Positions 43,602 through 52,428 of a stretch of DNA of 64,000 bases are shown piece after piece (position 1 is the stretch's first letter; each line of letters opens with the position of its first letter). The DNA comes from Henriciella pelagia (GTDB lineage: Bacteria; Pseudomonadota; Alphaproteobacteria; Caulobacterales; Hyphomonadaceae), in the NCBI RefSeq assembly GCF_002088945.1, contig NZ_NCSU01000015.1:1-64000 (forward strand). The letters are read 5' to 3'. The position numbers and the translations under genes were made by a program. Under the pieces are notes generated by a model. It was not told where the DNA came from. It did no database searches and worked only from the letters and a program-made list of their open reading frames with translations.

Positions 43602-45596
43602 ATGACCGCAACAGACACCTCTACCGACCAGCTGAAGCAGGCGCGCAGCCTGATGCAGCGGGGGTCGTTCAAGGAGGCATCGGCATTGCTCGGCGGTGTC
43701 CTGAAAGCGACGCCAGACCATCAGGATGCGATCTACATGGCCGCCGCCTGCGCCCGTTACCTCGACGAAACAGACGTCGCGTTCGAACACCTTGACCGTC
43801 TGAAACGTCTGGCACCGGACTTCGGGCGCGCCTTTCAGGAGGAAGGCCATCTTCACCGCAAACTCGGCAATGGCGATGCGGCACTGGCGGCCTATCAACG
43901 CGCCGTGCGCTACAATCCGGCACTCGTCGCAAGCTGGACCGCGCAGGCGGAACTGTTGTCAGCCTCCGGACGCACTGAGGCCGCTGCCCATGCCCGCGCC
44001 CAGGCCGAACGGTTGAAACAGCTTCCGCCGGAGCTGCTGGCGGTCACCAATTATATCCATGAGGGACGGCTTATCCACGCCGAGCGCCTCGCCCGGTCCT
44101 TCATGCAGAAAAACCCCAGACATGTGGAAGGCATGCGGCTGCTGGCCGATATCGGGTCCAGGCTCGGCGTGCATGAAGATGCCGACTTCCTGCTGGAGAC
44201 CGCGATCGAGCTTGAGCCAGACAAGGCCCAGCTGCGGATCGACCATATTCAGGTCCTGCGCAAGCGCCAGAAGTACGAAGCAGCCCTCGAGCAGGCGAAA
44301 AAGCTGCTGGCCTTCGACCCGGGCAGCCCGGTCTTCAAATCGCTTTACGCCATCGAAGCGATGCAGGCCGGCAATTACGAGGAGGCGCTCGCTATATTCG
44401 ATGAGGTCCTTGCCGTCCTTCCGGATGATCTCGCCACTCTGACCTCACGCGGCCATGCCCTGAAGACGGCGGGCCAAACGGATGAAGCGATCATTTCCTA
44501 CCGGCGCGCTGTCGAGGTGACCCCTCTGCACGGCGACGCCTGGTATGCGCTGGCCAATCTCAAGACCTATCGCTTCAGCGAGGACGACATCGCAAAAATG
44601 CGGGCCGCCCTCGACGATCCGGACCTCAGCTTCATGGGGCGGGTGCATCTGGCTTTTGCGCTTGGCAAGGCGCTTGAGGATGATGGCCAGTATGACGCAT
44701 CATTCGAGGCCTATGATCAGGGCAACCGGCTGAAAAAGAGCCAGGTCCGCTACACGACCGATCAGATGCGGGCCGAGGTCGATGCACAGATACAGCATTG
44801 CTCGGCGAAGCTGTTCGAACAGCGCCGCGGCGTCGGACACGATGACCCTGCCCCGATCTTCATCGTCGGGCTGCCGCGGGCCGGGTCGACGCTGATTGAA
44901 CAGATACTTGCGAGCCATAGCCAGGTCGATGGCACGCTGGAGCTACCGAACATCCTGTCGCTCGCCCACCGCCTGCGCGGACGCCAGCAGATAACTGACC
45001 GCGATCGCTATCCCCGTGTCCTGCATGAGCTGCCGGACGAGGAACTCGTGAAACTCGGCCAGGATTACATCGACAACACGGCAATTCATCGCCAGGGGGC
45101 ACCTTTCTTTACTGACAAGATGCCGAACAATTTCCGGCATATCGGTCTGATCCATCTCATCCTGCCAAATGCGAAGATCATTGATGCCCGGCGCGAGCCG
45201 ATGGCGTGCTGTTTCTCGGGCTTCAAGCAGCTCTTCGCCGAAGGTCAGGAGTTCAGCTACAGTCTGCAAGACATCGGCAATTACTACCGGCTCTATGTCG
45301 AGCTGATGGACCATTGGGACCGCGTTCTGCCGGGCAAGGTGCTGCGGGTTCAGCATGAAGATGTCGTCGCCGACCTGGAAGGACAGGTCCGGCGCATCCT
45401 CGACTATTGTGACCTCTCATTCGAGCAGGCCTGCGTCGACTTTCACAAGACCAGACGCGCCGTCCGTACCGCGAGTTCAGAACAGGTTCGTCAGCCGATC
45501 AGCGCGGCAGGGCTGGAGCAGTGGCGCCATTTCGAAGCGCATCTGGGGCCGTTGAAAGACGTGCTCGGCCCAGCCCTCGCAGGCGCACCCGGCTGA
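43602..45596 (+). CDS. TPR-repeat sulfotransferase family protein
   Basis: A 664-aa protein. Residues about 10-390 are tetratricopeptide repeats (such as GRAFQEEGHLHRKLGNGDAA and GHALKTAGQTDEAIISYRRA). Residues about 420-650 form a sulfotransferase fold: FIVGLPRAGSTLIEQILASH is the PAPS 5'-phosphosulfate loop, and DARREPMACCFS fits the 3'-phosphate-binding strand. It would move a sulfate group from PAPS to an unknown acceptor in the cytoplasm. The gene is 74 nt downstream of the TonB receptor. The ribosome site at 43602 is weak. Confidence 0.9.
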   Translation: MTATDTSTDQLKQARSLMQRGSFKEASALLGGVLKATPDHQDAIYMAAACARYLDETDVAFEHLDRLKRLAPDFGRAFQEEGHLHRKLGNGDAALAAYQRAVRYNPALVASWTAQAELLSASGRTEAAAHARAQAERLKQLPPELLAVTNYIHEGRLIHAERLARSFMQKNPRHVEGMRLLADIGSRLGVHEDADFLLETAIELEPDKAQLRIDHIQVLRKRQKYEAALEQAKKLLAFDPGSPVFKSLYAIEAMQAGNYEEALAIFDEVLAVLPDDLATLTSRGHALKTAGQTDEAIISYRRAVEVTPLHGDAWYALANLKTYRFSEDDIAKMRAALDDPDLSFMGRVHLAFALGKALEDDGQYDASFEAYDQGNRLKKSQVRYTTDQMRAEVDAQIQHCSAKLFEQRRGVGHDDPAPIFIVGLPRAGSTLIEQILASHSQVDGTLELPNILSLAHRLRGRQQITDRDRYPRVLHELPDEELVKLGQDYIDNTAIHRQGAPFFTDKMPNNFRHIGLIHLILPNAKIIDARREPMACCFSGFKQLFAEGQEFSYSLQDIGNYYRLYVELMDHWDRVLPGKVLRVQHEDVVADLEGQVRRILDYCDLSFEQACVDFHKTRRAVRTASSEQVRQPISAAGLEQWRHFEAHLGPLKDVLGPALAGAPG

Positions 45597-45597
45597 C

Positions 45598-46104
45598 CTA
45601 TTCGTAAAGGCCGCACGCCGAGCCGGGCAATGGGTTCAGCACAAGCTGCCTTGCCGTTGGAATCGACACATCGCGCACGATATAGCAGCCAGACAGCCGC
45701 ATCCGCGCCCAGTCCTGAGGCGCTTCGCCGCCATTGATCGGGCTGTATTCACACGAAAGTCCATTAGCCGGGTGATGCACAGCGTCGCCAATCGTCACAT
45801 CCATGAGCAGATGGTTCGAGCCCGTCGGCACCGAAATGCTCTTCACATCGTCCAGCATCCCGAATTCGCAGGTTTGCGGCGTGGTATAAGTACCGTCCGC
45901 CTGCTCCACACTCGGCCAGGCAAGCGGAAGCATGTTGAGATCGAGCAGCACCACGTCGCGGTCGGCGAGGCCCTCAAGCCCGGCAAGCGCTTCGAACTCC
46001 GCCTCGCCCGGCAGGTCGCCCGCAACCGTCTTAACATCCTGCGCAAAAGCGCCTGACGCCAGAACGCCAAGGCCGAGCGCGGCCATAACAAGCCTTTTCA
46101 CCAT
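45598..46104 (-). CDS. Exported hypothetical protein
   Basis: A 168-aa protein with a signal peptide (residues 1-21, ending GAFAQ). The mature part has four cysteines (TCEFG, LSCEY, SGCYI, SACGL) likely in two disulfides in the periplasm, and no known motif. GGGAG lies 5-6 nt before the ATG. It is convergent with the sulfotransferase gene (1 nt apart). I do not recognise a family. Confidence 0.75.
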   Translation of the reverse strand: MVKRLVMAALGLGVLASGAFAQDVKTVAGDLPGEAEFEALAGLEGLADRDVVLLDLNMLPLAWPSVEQADGTYTTPQTCEFGMLDDVKSISVPTGSNHLLMDVTIGDAVHHPANGLSCEYSPINGGEAPQDWARMRLSGCYIVRDVSIPTARQLVLNPLPGSACGLYE

Positions 46105-46168
46105 CGGGACTCCCCTATTCTGCTATGCCATCAAGCCGGAGGATTGTGGCAATCAATGGACGTTCGCC

Positions 46169-47080
46169 CTAACGCAGCCGGCCGCAATTTTGCTCGTACT
46201 GGGCAATCGCTTCCGGCATCCAGCGGCGGAAATTCTCAGCGCGCGTTTCAGAGGCAGGATGCGTCGACATCCATTCCGGCGGACGCTGGCCGCCTACTTC
46301 GCCCATCCGCTCCCACAGTTCCGGAGCTTCGCGCGGGTCGTAGCAGGCCCGCACTAGCAGCTCGAGGCCGATCTTGTCGGCTTCGGCCTCATGTTCACGC
46401 GAGAACTTCATCAGCCCACCCTGCGCCGCCATGCCCAGAGTCGCCATCACCATCTGGCGCTGGCCGGGGTCCATGTCGCCGACACCGACGCCGACAGCCA
46501 TCATGCCGAGCTGCGCCAGTTGCCCCTGGCTCATCCGCTTGGCACCATGATGGGCGAGCGCATGACCGATCTCATGGCCCATCACCACGGCAAGCTTGTC
46601 GACATCATCAAGGTCGGCCAGCGTGACGCGGCCATCATAATTGCCGGTAAGGTCCAGAATACCGGTATAGACCGCCACATAGCCGCCCGGCAGGCAAAAG
46701 GCGTTCGGCTGTTCGGACACGATGACATTATAAGTCCACTGGAAGTCGCGGGCGACCGGCTCGAAGTCATATCCGGCAGCGATATAGTCCTGCTCCAGTT
46801 CGATGGCCGCCGCCTGCAGGCGCTCGCCAATCTCGCGAACGGTCGAGACCACCTCAAGGTCATCATCGGGGCACGCACCGGCAGACAGGCTCGGGCACAG
46901 AAGCTTGCCGCGCTCCTGCTGCAGGATTTGCGCATAGGACTGCGCGCCAAGCTGTGAGGCCTGATCAATCGAGATCGTGTTGAACTCTGCCCGCCCCGAG
47001 TACGGGTTCACTTCCCGGTTCGAGAAGTAATAAAGGGCGAGGCCCACAAGGGCGATGAGAATGATGGCGCCGCGACCCAT
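46169..47080 (-). CDS. M48-family zinc metalloprotease
   Basis: A 303-aa protein with one N-terminal membrane helix (AIILIALVGLALYYF), the zinc motif HEIGHALAHH and the third ligand in SREHEAEADKIG. The layout resembles periplasmic M48 proteases such as LoiP/YcaL and BepA, which degrade misfolded outer-membrane proteins, but no TPR part is present. Cysteine pairs (LLCPS/GACP) suggest a periplasmic domain. Monocistronic. A lipobox is not seen. Confidence 0.9.
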   Translation of the reverse strand: MGRGAIILIALVGLALYYFSNREVNPYSGRAEFNTISIDQASQLGAQSYAQILQQERGKLLCPSLSAGACPDDDLEVVSTVREIGERLQAAAIELEQDYIAAGYDFEPVARDFQWTYNVIVSEQPNAFCLPGGYVAVYTGILDLTGNYDGRVTLADLDDVDKLAVVMGHEIGHALAHHGAKRMSQGQLAQLGMMAVGVGVGDMDPGQRQMVMATLGMAAQGGLMKFSREHEAEADKIGLELLVRACYDPREAPELWERMGEVGGQRPPEWMSTHPASETRAENFRRWMPEAIAQYEQNCGRLR

Positions 47081-47188
47081 TAGCTGCCTCCGGACAGACC
47101 CGTTTCTGCTCGCCGGCCAAGCTAGTCCTTATTGCGTTGAGAGGGAAGCGTTGACACCTTTGCCCGTGTCTGACGTTCTCTCCCCGAC

Positions 47189-47719
47189 ATGACAGATACA
47201 TCCGCCCCTGAAACCACCGCCGAAGCGCGCCCCCAGACCAGACTGCCGAGCAAGATAATAGACGTCACCGCAGAGTGGCTGCTCTATGTTTCGGCCGCGC
47301 TGATCATCATGGGCATCTCCCAGCCGTCGATCATGAAGCCGAACACGATCGGCCTGATGATCGAATACAATCTCTGGGGCATTGTCCGCACCCTGTTCGA
47401 GTTCGACCTCGTCTTCATGGGATTGGTGGTGGTGGTCTTCTCGGGCATCTTCCCGCTGACGAAGACCTTTCTTGCCGCCGTCATCTTCCGGCGCGGGGCA
47501 CCACCCAGCCCGAAGCTTGCCTGGTGGCTCAACGTGCTCGCCAAATGGTCAATGCTGGACGTCTTCCTCGCCGCCCTGCTGATCGGCTTGTCACAGACCA
47601 TGGCCTATGTCGGCTTCATCCCGCGTATCGGACTCTACTACTTCACCGTAGGCGTGATCCTGAACAATCTCGCGACGCTGCGTCTGTCCTTTTCACGATG
47701 GAAACCAGTGACTAAATAG
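47189..47719 (+). CDS. PqiA-like (paraquat-inducible protein A) membrane protein
   Basis: A 176-aa protein with about four membrane segments and the PqiA pattern SLxxxxMLDVF as KWSMLDVFLAALLIG, with GIFPLTKTFLAAV. In E. coli the PqiA domain works with MCE proteins in envelope lipid transport; no MCE gene is visible here, so this is a one-domain relative. It ends 5 nt before the glyoxalase-like gene, probably as one transcript. Confidence 0.85.
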   Translation: MTDTSAPETTAEARPQTRLPSKIIDVTAEWLLYVSAALIIMGISQPSIMKPNTIGLMIEYNLWGIVRTLFEFDLVFMGLVVVVFSGIFPLTKTFLAAVIFRRGAPPSPKLAWWLNVLAKWSMLDVFLAALLIGLSQTMAYVGFIPRIGLYYFTVGVILNNLATLRLSFSRWKPVTK

Positions 47720-47724
47720 ACCCC

Positions 47725-48462
47725 ATGACAGACCAACAGACCGCACAGCCCAAACTCGAAATCCGCGTCATCCCGACGACACCACTGCAGCAGAATACCA
47801 GCATGATCTGGTCCATCGAGACCATGGAAGGCGTGTTCGTCGATCCGGGCGGCGATATCGACAAGCTGATGGGCGCGGCTGAGCAGTTTGGTGTGAACAT
47901 CAAACAGGTCTGGCTGACCCACGGCCATATGGACCATGCCGGCGCGGCCAAGGCCGTGAAGGATATCACCGGCGCCGAGATCATTGGCCCGCACAAGGAT
48001 GACCAGTGGCTGCTCGACGAGATTGAGTCTTCCGGCGCGCGCTATGGCATCACGGACGGCCAGAACGTCACGCCGGACCGTTACCTCGAAGATGGCGACG
48101 AGCTGGAACTCGGCGGCATCAAGTTCGGAGTCGCGCACTGCCCCGGCCATACGCCCGGCCATGTCGTCATCTACAATGAGAGCGGCGCGCTTGCCTTTGT
48201 CGGCGATGTCCTGTTCCGCGGCTCGATCGGGCGGACAGATTTTCCGCGTGGTAACCACCAGCAGCTGATTGATTCCATCACCGGAAAGCTCTGGCCGCTC
48301 GGCAAGGACATCCGCTTCGTGCCGGGCCACGGCCCGATGAGCACCTTCGGGCAGGAGCGGACCGACAATCCCTTCGTTGCCGACGCTGTCACCGGGTATC
48401 AGGGCGCGCAGAAAGGCGAAGCAAGCGAGATCGACCAGCGCCTCGCCAAACGCTGGAGCTAG
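47725..48462 (+). CDS. Glyoxalase II-like MBL-fold hydrolase (YcbL type)
   Basis: A 245-aa metallo-beta-lactamase-fold protein with THGHMDHAG (HxHxDH), a CPGHTPGH histidine, VGDVLFRGSIGRTDFP (Asp) and FVPGHGPMSTFG (last His). It corresponds to the YcbL type of glyoxalase II, thought to hydrolyse S-lactoylglutathione-like thioesters. No signal peptide is present. It follows the PqiA-like gene. Confidence 0.9.
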   Translation: MTDQQTAQPKLEIRVIPTTPLQQNTSMIWSIETMEGVFVDPGGDIDKLMGAAEQFGVNIKQVWLTHGHMDHAGAAKAVKDITGAEIIGPHKDDQWLLDEIESSGARYGITDGQNVTPDRYLEDGDELELGGIKFGVAHCPGHTPGHVVIYNESGALAFVGDVLFRGSIGRTDFPRGNHQQLIDSITGKLWPLGKDIRFVPGHGPMSTFGQERTDNPFVADAVTGYQGAQKGEASEIDQRLAKRWS

Positions 48463-48689
48463 CTGACCGACCTTCAAAGGTGATTCGAGTCTCGGCCTTT
48501 TTTGCTTTTCGGAAAGGGCTGATTTCCCAATTTCGCACCGACCGAAAATCTATTTCTGATTATTTATTAGCACCTTTGGTTTAATAAATTTTAGCATTAA
48601 CTGAAAAACACTGCAAAAGACTGCTAAATCCGTCAAATTTGATCATTCAGCGTAGATCGGTTTTCACCAGCGCGTGTCATACGTAAGAT

Positions 48690-49961
48690 GTGAAAAAGTG
48701 GCCGTTCCATACTGTTCTGGGCAAGTTTGCTGCGTCGCAAAGCGCCAGCACCATGCCCATTTTCGTCATCAGCCTGATGGCGATCATGTCGCTGGTCGGC
48801 GCGACGATCGCGCTCGGCATGGACTCCCGCTCATCCAACAATCTCCAGCATACAGCTGACTCCGCCGCTCTCGGCGGGGCGACAGCCTTTGTCACGCACC
48901 CCTCTCCCCGGGCTGCAGACCGGCTCGATGCAGCACGTCAGCAGGCGACTGTGCTCGCCCAGAGCAACTCCGACTATGTCCTCGCCGATCTGGAAGTCGG
49001 TGCGGTCACTGAAGATGCTTATGGCCAGCACACAAATCTCGAAGTTGAGGTCGAGGCCAAACCAGTCAATTATTTCGCGAACTTTGTGGGCGACGCGCAA
49101 ACCGCGCCAAACCGGCGCCGCGCTGTAGCCATAGCAACCTGGGGGTTTCCGCTCTGCGTGTTGACGCTAGAGCCGAAGGACACTGGGCTTACGGTGAAGG
49201 ATAGGGCCCAGCTCTCGGCCCAGAACTGCATTATCTGGTCGAACTCGACCGCAAAGGATTCGATGAAGTTTGACGGCGGCTCGGCCTCGACAAAAGCATT
49301 CTGCACGGCTGGCGATGTTGAGCGCGACGTCAAGGCAAGGGTCACTCCAATGCCGGAAACCGGCTGCCAGAAACTGCCTGACCCGCTGGCGGGATATGAC
49401 CTGCCGATCGAAGGGCTGTGCGACGACATCGAGGTCAGCGTTATCAAGCGGGGGTCGACGCGGCTTGGGCCTGGCAACTATTGCGGCGGCATTGAAATAA
49501 AGGCCCGCAACGTGACGTTCGAACCAGGCGTCTATGTCATTCGCGGCGGAGGGCTGAAAATTGATGCGAGCGGCATTCTGCTTGCCGAAGGGGTGACCTT
49601 TGTTTTCGACGGAGAGATCGACAAAGTTGAAATCAAGGGCGATTCCGGCCTCACAGTCACAGCACCAGCCGAAGGCGCCACGGCCGGCATCGCGTTTGCA
49701 GAACTGGACACTGTTCTTCCTGCGTTCAAGGATATGAAAATCGAGGGTCAGCTGAACGTCGAAGGCGTGATCTACATGCCGTCCTATGACATCGAGATCA
49801 AGAAAATGGGCGGCGGGACGACCAAATCGCCCTATCTCCAGATCGTCGCCAACAGTCTTGAACTCTCTGATCAGGGTAATTTGGCGATTGAATTCGACAT
49901 GACGCAAACTGACCTGCCCATGGTCATCAAACCTGCGCGCGAAGCGCGTCTGGTCGAGTAG
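48690..49961 (+). CDS. TadG-like protein, copy 1 (Flp pilus assembly N-domain with beta-repeat C-terminus)
   Basis: A 423-aa protein. The N-terminus has a Tad-type prepilin-like start (residues about 15-60): MPIFVISLMAIMSLVGATIA then LQHTADSAALGGATAF, as in TadG/TadE-related proteins. The C-terminal half is rich in short beta strands (GVYVIRGGGLKID, GVTFVFDGEI, VEGVIYMPSYDIEIKKMGGG) that may form a beta-helix. Ten or so cysteines suggest disulfides outside the cytoplasm. The start is GTG 48690. No tad secretion genes (cpa, tadA) are in the window. The next gene encodes a same-length paralogue. Confidence 0.82.
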   Translation: MKKWPFHTVLGKFAASQSASTMPIFVISLMAIMSLVGATIALGMDSRSSNNLQHTADSAALGGATAFVTHPSPRAADRLDAARQQATVLAQSNSDYVLADLEVGAVTEDAYGQHTNLEVEVEAKPVNYFANFVGDAQTAPNRRRAVAIATWGFPLCVLTLEPKDTGLTVKDRAQLSAQNCIIWSNSTAKDSMKFDGGSASTKAFCTAGDVERDVKARVTPMPETGCQKLPDPLAGYDLPIEGLCDDIEVSVIKRGSTRLGPGNYCGGIEIKARNVTFEPGVYVIRGGGLKIDASGILLAEGVTFVFDGEIDKVEIKGDSGLTVTAPAEGATAGIAFAELDTVLPAFKDMKIEGQLNVEGVIYMPSYDIEIKKMGGGTTKSPYLQIVANSLELSDQGNLAIEFDMTQTDLPMVIKPAREARLVE

Positions 49962-50047
49962 CGACGGCTCGGGCTGCCGATACAAATATTTGGAAATTGA
50001 TAGATTCCGATAACCGGGCCTAGATATATTTTTGACAGTGTCCGGTC

Positions 50048-51319
50048 GTGGAAACCTGCATGCCTCATACGCTCGGGAAGCGGATAATCCGGCACGCGTC
50101 CGGAAGTACCCTGCCGATCTTCGCCATCTGCCTGATGGCGATCATGTCGCTGGTCGGTGCAACAATTGCGCTCGGCATGGACACACGCTCGGCCAGCAAC
50201 CTGCAGCACTCAGCAGATGCGTCGGCGCTTGGTGGGGCCACAGCCTTCCTGAACACCGACTCGCCGAAAGCGGACGTGCGTCTGAAAGCCGCTGAGACGC
50301 AAGCCCGCGTGCTCGCAACGGAAAACTCGCACTACTCGCTCGCCGACCTCGATGTCGCAGCGGTCACCGAGGACGCTTATGGCCAGCACACCAATCTCGC
50401 TGTCGAACTTGAATTCCAGCCCGTGAACCTTTTCGCGAAATTCGTTGGCCGCAATGCAACTGCGCCGGTACGCCGCAAGGCCGTGGCAACGGCGACGGCT
50501 GGGTTTCCCCTGTGCGTCCTCACCCTGGCAGAAACCGGCGTCGGCCTGCGTATCAAGGACCAGGGCAGCCTGCTCGCCAACAATTGCATTGTCTGGGCGA
50601 ACTCGAAACATGCAGACGCCATGCGATTTGAAGGTGGCACAGCCGAAGCCAAGGCATTTTGCGCTGTCGGCGATTATGCGCGCGATTCCATCACCAAGGT
50701 ATCGCCAACGCCGGAAACCGGCTGCCAGAAACTGCCCGACCCCCTCAGCAATTATTCAGTGCCAGTCTCAGGTCTTTGCGATCATCTGCAACTCAGCATC
50801 ATCCGCATCGGATCGACCCGGCTTCGGCCGGGCATCTATTGCGGGGGTCTCGATGTACGTGCGCGCGACATCGCGCTCGAGCCGGGCATCTACCATATCC
50901 GCGGCGGCGGCATTAACATCGACGCCAGGGGCCAGGTGCTGGCCGAAGGCGTCACATTCGTTTTCGAGGGCCTGCTTGGCCAGATCTCTATCCGCGGCAA
51001 TTCCGGCCTCCGGATCGCAGCGCCAAGCGAAGGACCGACTGCCGGTGTCGCCTTCGCCGAAATGGAGGCGCTGCTGCCCGGCACACGCGACATGATTGTC
51101 GAGGGCGCGCTCAATGTCGAGGGCGTCATCTATATGCCGAGTTACAATGTCCGCGTCCGCAAGACAGGCGGCGGCACCACCAGGTCCCCCTATCTGCAGA
51201 TGGTGGCCAACACGCTTGAGGTGTCGGAACAGGGGGCGCTTGAGATCGATTTCAACATGGGCAAGACGGACCTGCCCCTGGTCATCAGGCCCGCCCGTGA
51301 AGCCCGTCTCGTAGAGTGA
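50048..51319 (+). CDS. TadG-like protein, copy 2 (tandem paralogue)
   Basis: The counterpart of the preceding gene, also 423 aa when read from GTG 50048 (ATG 50060, with GGAAA before it, is an alternative). It shares the TadG N-terminus (LPIFAICLMAIMSLVGATIA), PETGCQKLPDP, GSTRLRPGIYCGGLDVRARD and the final VIRPAREARLVE. The two copies are clearly diverged but keep all cysteines in step. 86 nt separate them, with no strong terminator, so they may be cotranscribed. Confidence 0.82.
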   Translation: METCMPHTLGKRIIRHASGSTLPIFAICLMAIMSLVGATIALGMDTRSASNLQHSADASALGGATAFLNTDSPKADVRLKAAETQARVLATENSHYSLADLDVAAVTEDAYGQHTNLAVELEFQPVNLFAKFVGRNATAPVRRKAVATATAGFPLCVLTLAETGVGLRIKDQGSLLANNCIVWANSKHADAMRFEGGTAEAKAFCAVGDYARDSITKVSPTPETGCQKLPDPLSNYSVPVSGLCDHLQLSIIRIGSTRLRPGIYCGGLDVRARDIALEPGIYHIRGGGINIDARGQVLAEGVTFVFEGLLGQISIRGNSGLRIAAPSEGPTAGVAFAEMEALLPGTRDMIVEGALNVEGVIYMPSYNVRVRKTGGGTTRSPYLQMVANTLEVSEQGALEIDFNMGKTDLPLVIRPAREARLVE

Positions 51320-51325
51320 GAAAAG

Positions 51326-51341
51326 GGGGGCGAACGCCCCC
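51326..51341 (+). terminator. Hairpin after the second TadG-like gene
   Basis: GGGGGC and GCCCCC pair around GAAC, 7 nt after the stop codon. There is no T-run, so termination would be weak. Confidence 0.4.
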
Positions 51342-51452
51342 GAACATCACAATTAATTCACTTTAAATTCCGCGTTCTGTCTGCGTTCATACGGGAACTC
51401 TTAGGGCACAGCTTCGTTTCCTGCAGTCGAAGCTACGAGAAAGGATGCCTCG

Positions 51453-51791
51453 ATGAATACGCTTTTGAAGACAACCGCCATTGCCGCGACCGGCCTGATG
51501 ATGGCCGCCTGCACGCAAACCGGCCAGACCGAACGTAACGCCGCTGTCGGCGCTGGCCTCGGTGCCGTTGCTGGTGCCGTGATCGGTAACAATTCCGGCG
51601 ACGGAGATGCAGGCAAAGGCGCAGCCATCGGTGCAGCTATCGGTGGTGCTGCCGGTGCGGCAAAAGGCTGTACGGAAGCGGCTGACTGCGACATGCCTGG
51701 CGTAAAGGACCAGCCGGACGAGAAGGACAGCGATGGTGACGGCTATGCCGACGCCTATGACCGCTATCCCTACGACCCTCGCGCCTGGTAA
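51453..51791 (+). CDS. Glycine-zipper lipoprotein with calcium-repeat-like tail
   Basis: A 112-aa lipoprotein: lipobox LMMAAC with Cys20. Residues about 30-75 form a glycine zipper (AAVGAGLGAVAGAVIGN, GAAIGAAIGGAAGAA) that could insert in or oligomerise on a membrane. The end (DSDGDGYADAYDRYP) resembles thrombospondin type 3 calcium-binding repeats. AAGGA lies 8 nt before the ATG. Similar proteins are abundant outer-membrane lipoproteins of unknown role. Monocistronic, with a terminator after it. Confidence 0.85.
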   Translation: MNTLLKTTAIAATGLMMAACTQTGQTERNAAVGAGLGAVAGAVIGNNSGDGDAGKGAAIGAAIGGAAGAAKGCTEAADCDMPGVKDQPDEKDSDGDGYADAYDRYPYDPRAW

Positions 51792-51833
51792 GCGGAAAGG
51801 CCGCCTCGTTGGTCTGAACAGACCATTTTCAGG

Positions 51834-51868
51834 GCCCCTGCTCCTTTCGGATGCAGGGGCTTTGTTTT
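51834..51868 (+). terminator. Rho-independent terminator after the glycine-zipper lipoprotein gene
   Basis: GCCCCTGC and GCAGGGGC pair around an 11-nt loop and are followed by TTTGTTTT. Confidence 0.85.
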
Positions 51869-51965
51869 GCACAAGTCGCGAAAAACTAGCCGATAATTGC
51901 CGCCCTGTGCTTGACCGCACTCGCCGCACCACGAAAAACGTCAGCTGACGTCAACAGAACGGATC

Positions 51966-52301
51966 ATGGGGAAGATGAGACCACTCCGCTATCTTGTCGC
52001 CTGTGCGGGCGTTGTGGCGCTGCTCGGCGGCTGCGCCGATCAGGGTGACCGGACCGCCGATGCTGCGTGCGCGATCGCTGTCGCCAAGGCACTGCCGCTT
52101 CTGCCTGAAAACATTGAGGTAGAGGCCGCACAGATCATGTCGGGCAAGAGCGGCCAGGCGGTGTCCTGCAAGGTCACCGGAAACCGCGACCACATCATGA
52201 TCGACGCCACGACAACCTGCACGGGCGGCGCAGACGCGTTGATGGAATGCACCACGATTGATGCCATTCAGACCATGGATGGCGAGCCGGTTTATCCATA
52301 G
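51966..52301 (+). CDS. Small hypothetical lipoprotein
   Basis: A 111-aa protein with lipobox LLGGC (Cys23). The mature part has paired cysteines (ACAI, SCKV, TCTGG, ECTT) and no recognised motif. GGAT precedes ATG 51966; ATG 51975 is possible but only 1 nt from GGGGAA. It lies upstream of carB (128-nt gap) and is probably separate from it. Confidence 0.7.
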   Translation: MGKMRPLRYLVACAGVVALLGGCADQGDRTADAACAIAVAKALPLLPENIEVEAAQIMSGKSGQAVSCKVTGNRDHIMIDATTTCTGGADALMECTTIDAIQTMDGEPVYP

Positions 52302-52428
52302 GCCAACCAACTGGCCTGACAGAATGTCGCCGCCTGCGTTTTATTCTGCCTGCGGCCTTGCCCACCCCATCGACTCCCCGCTATAGCGCACCCGTTTGGC
52401 CATTAGCCATGAATAGCGAGGAGCCGAG

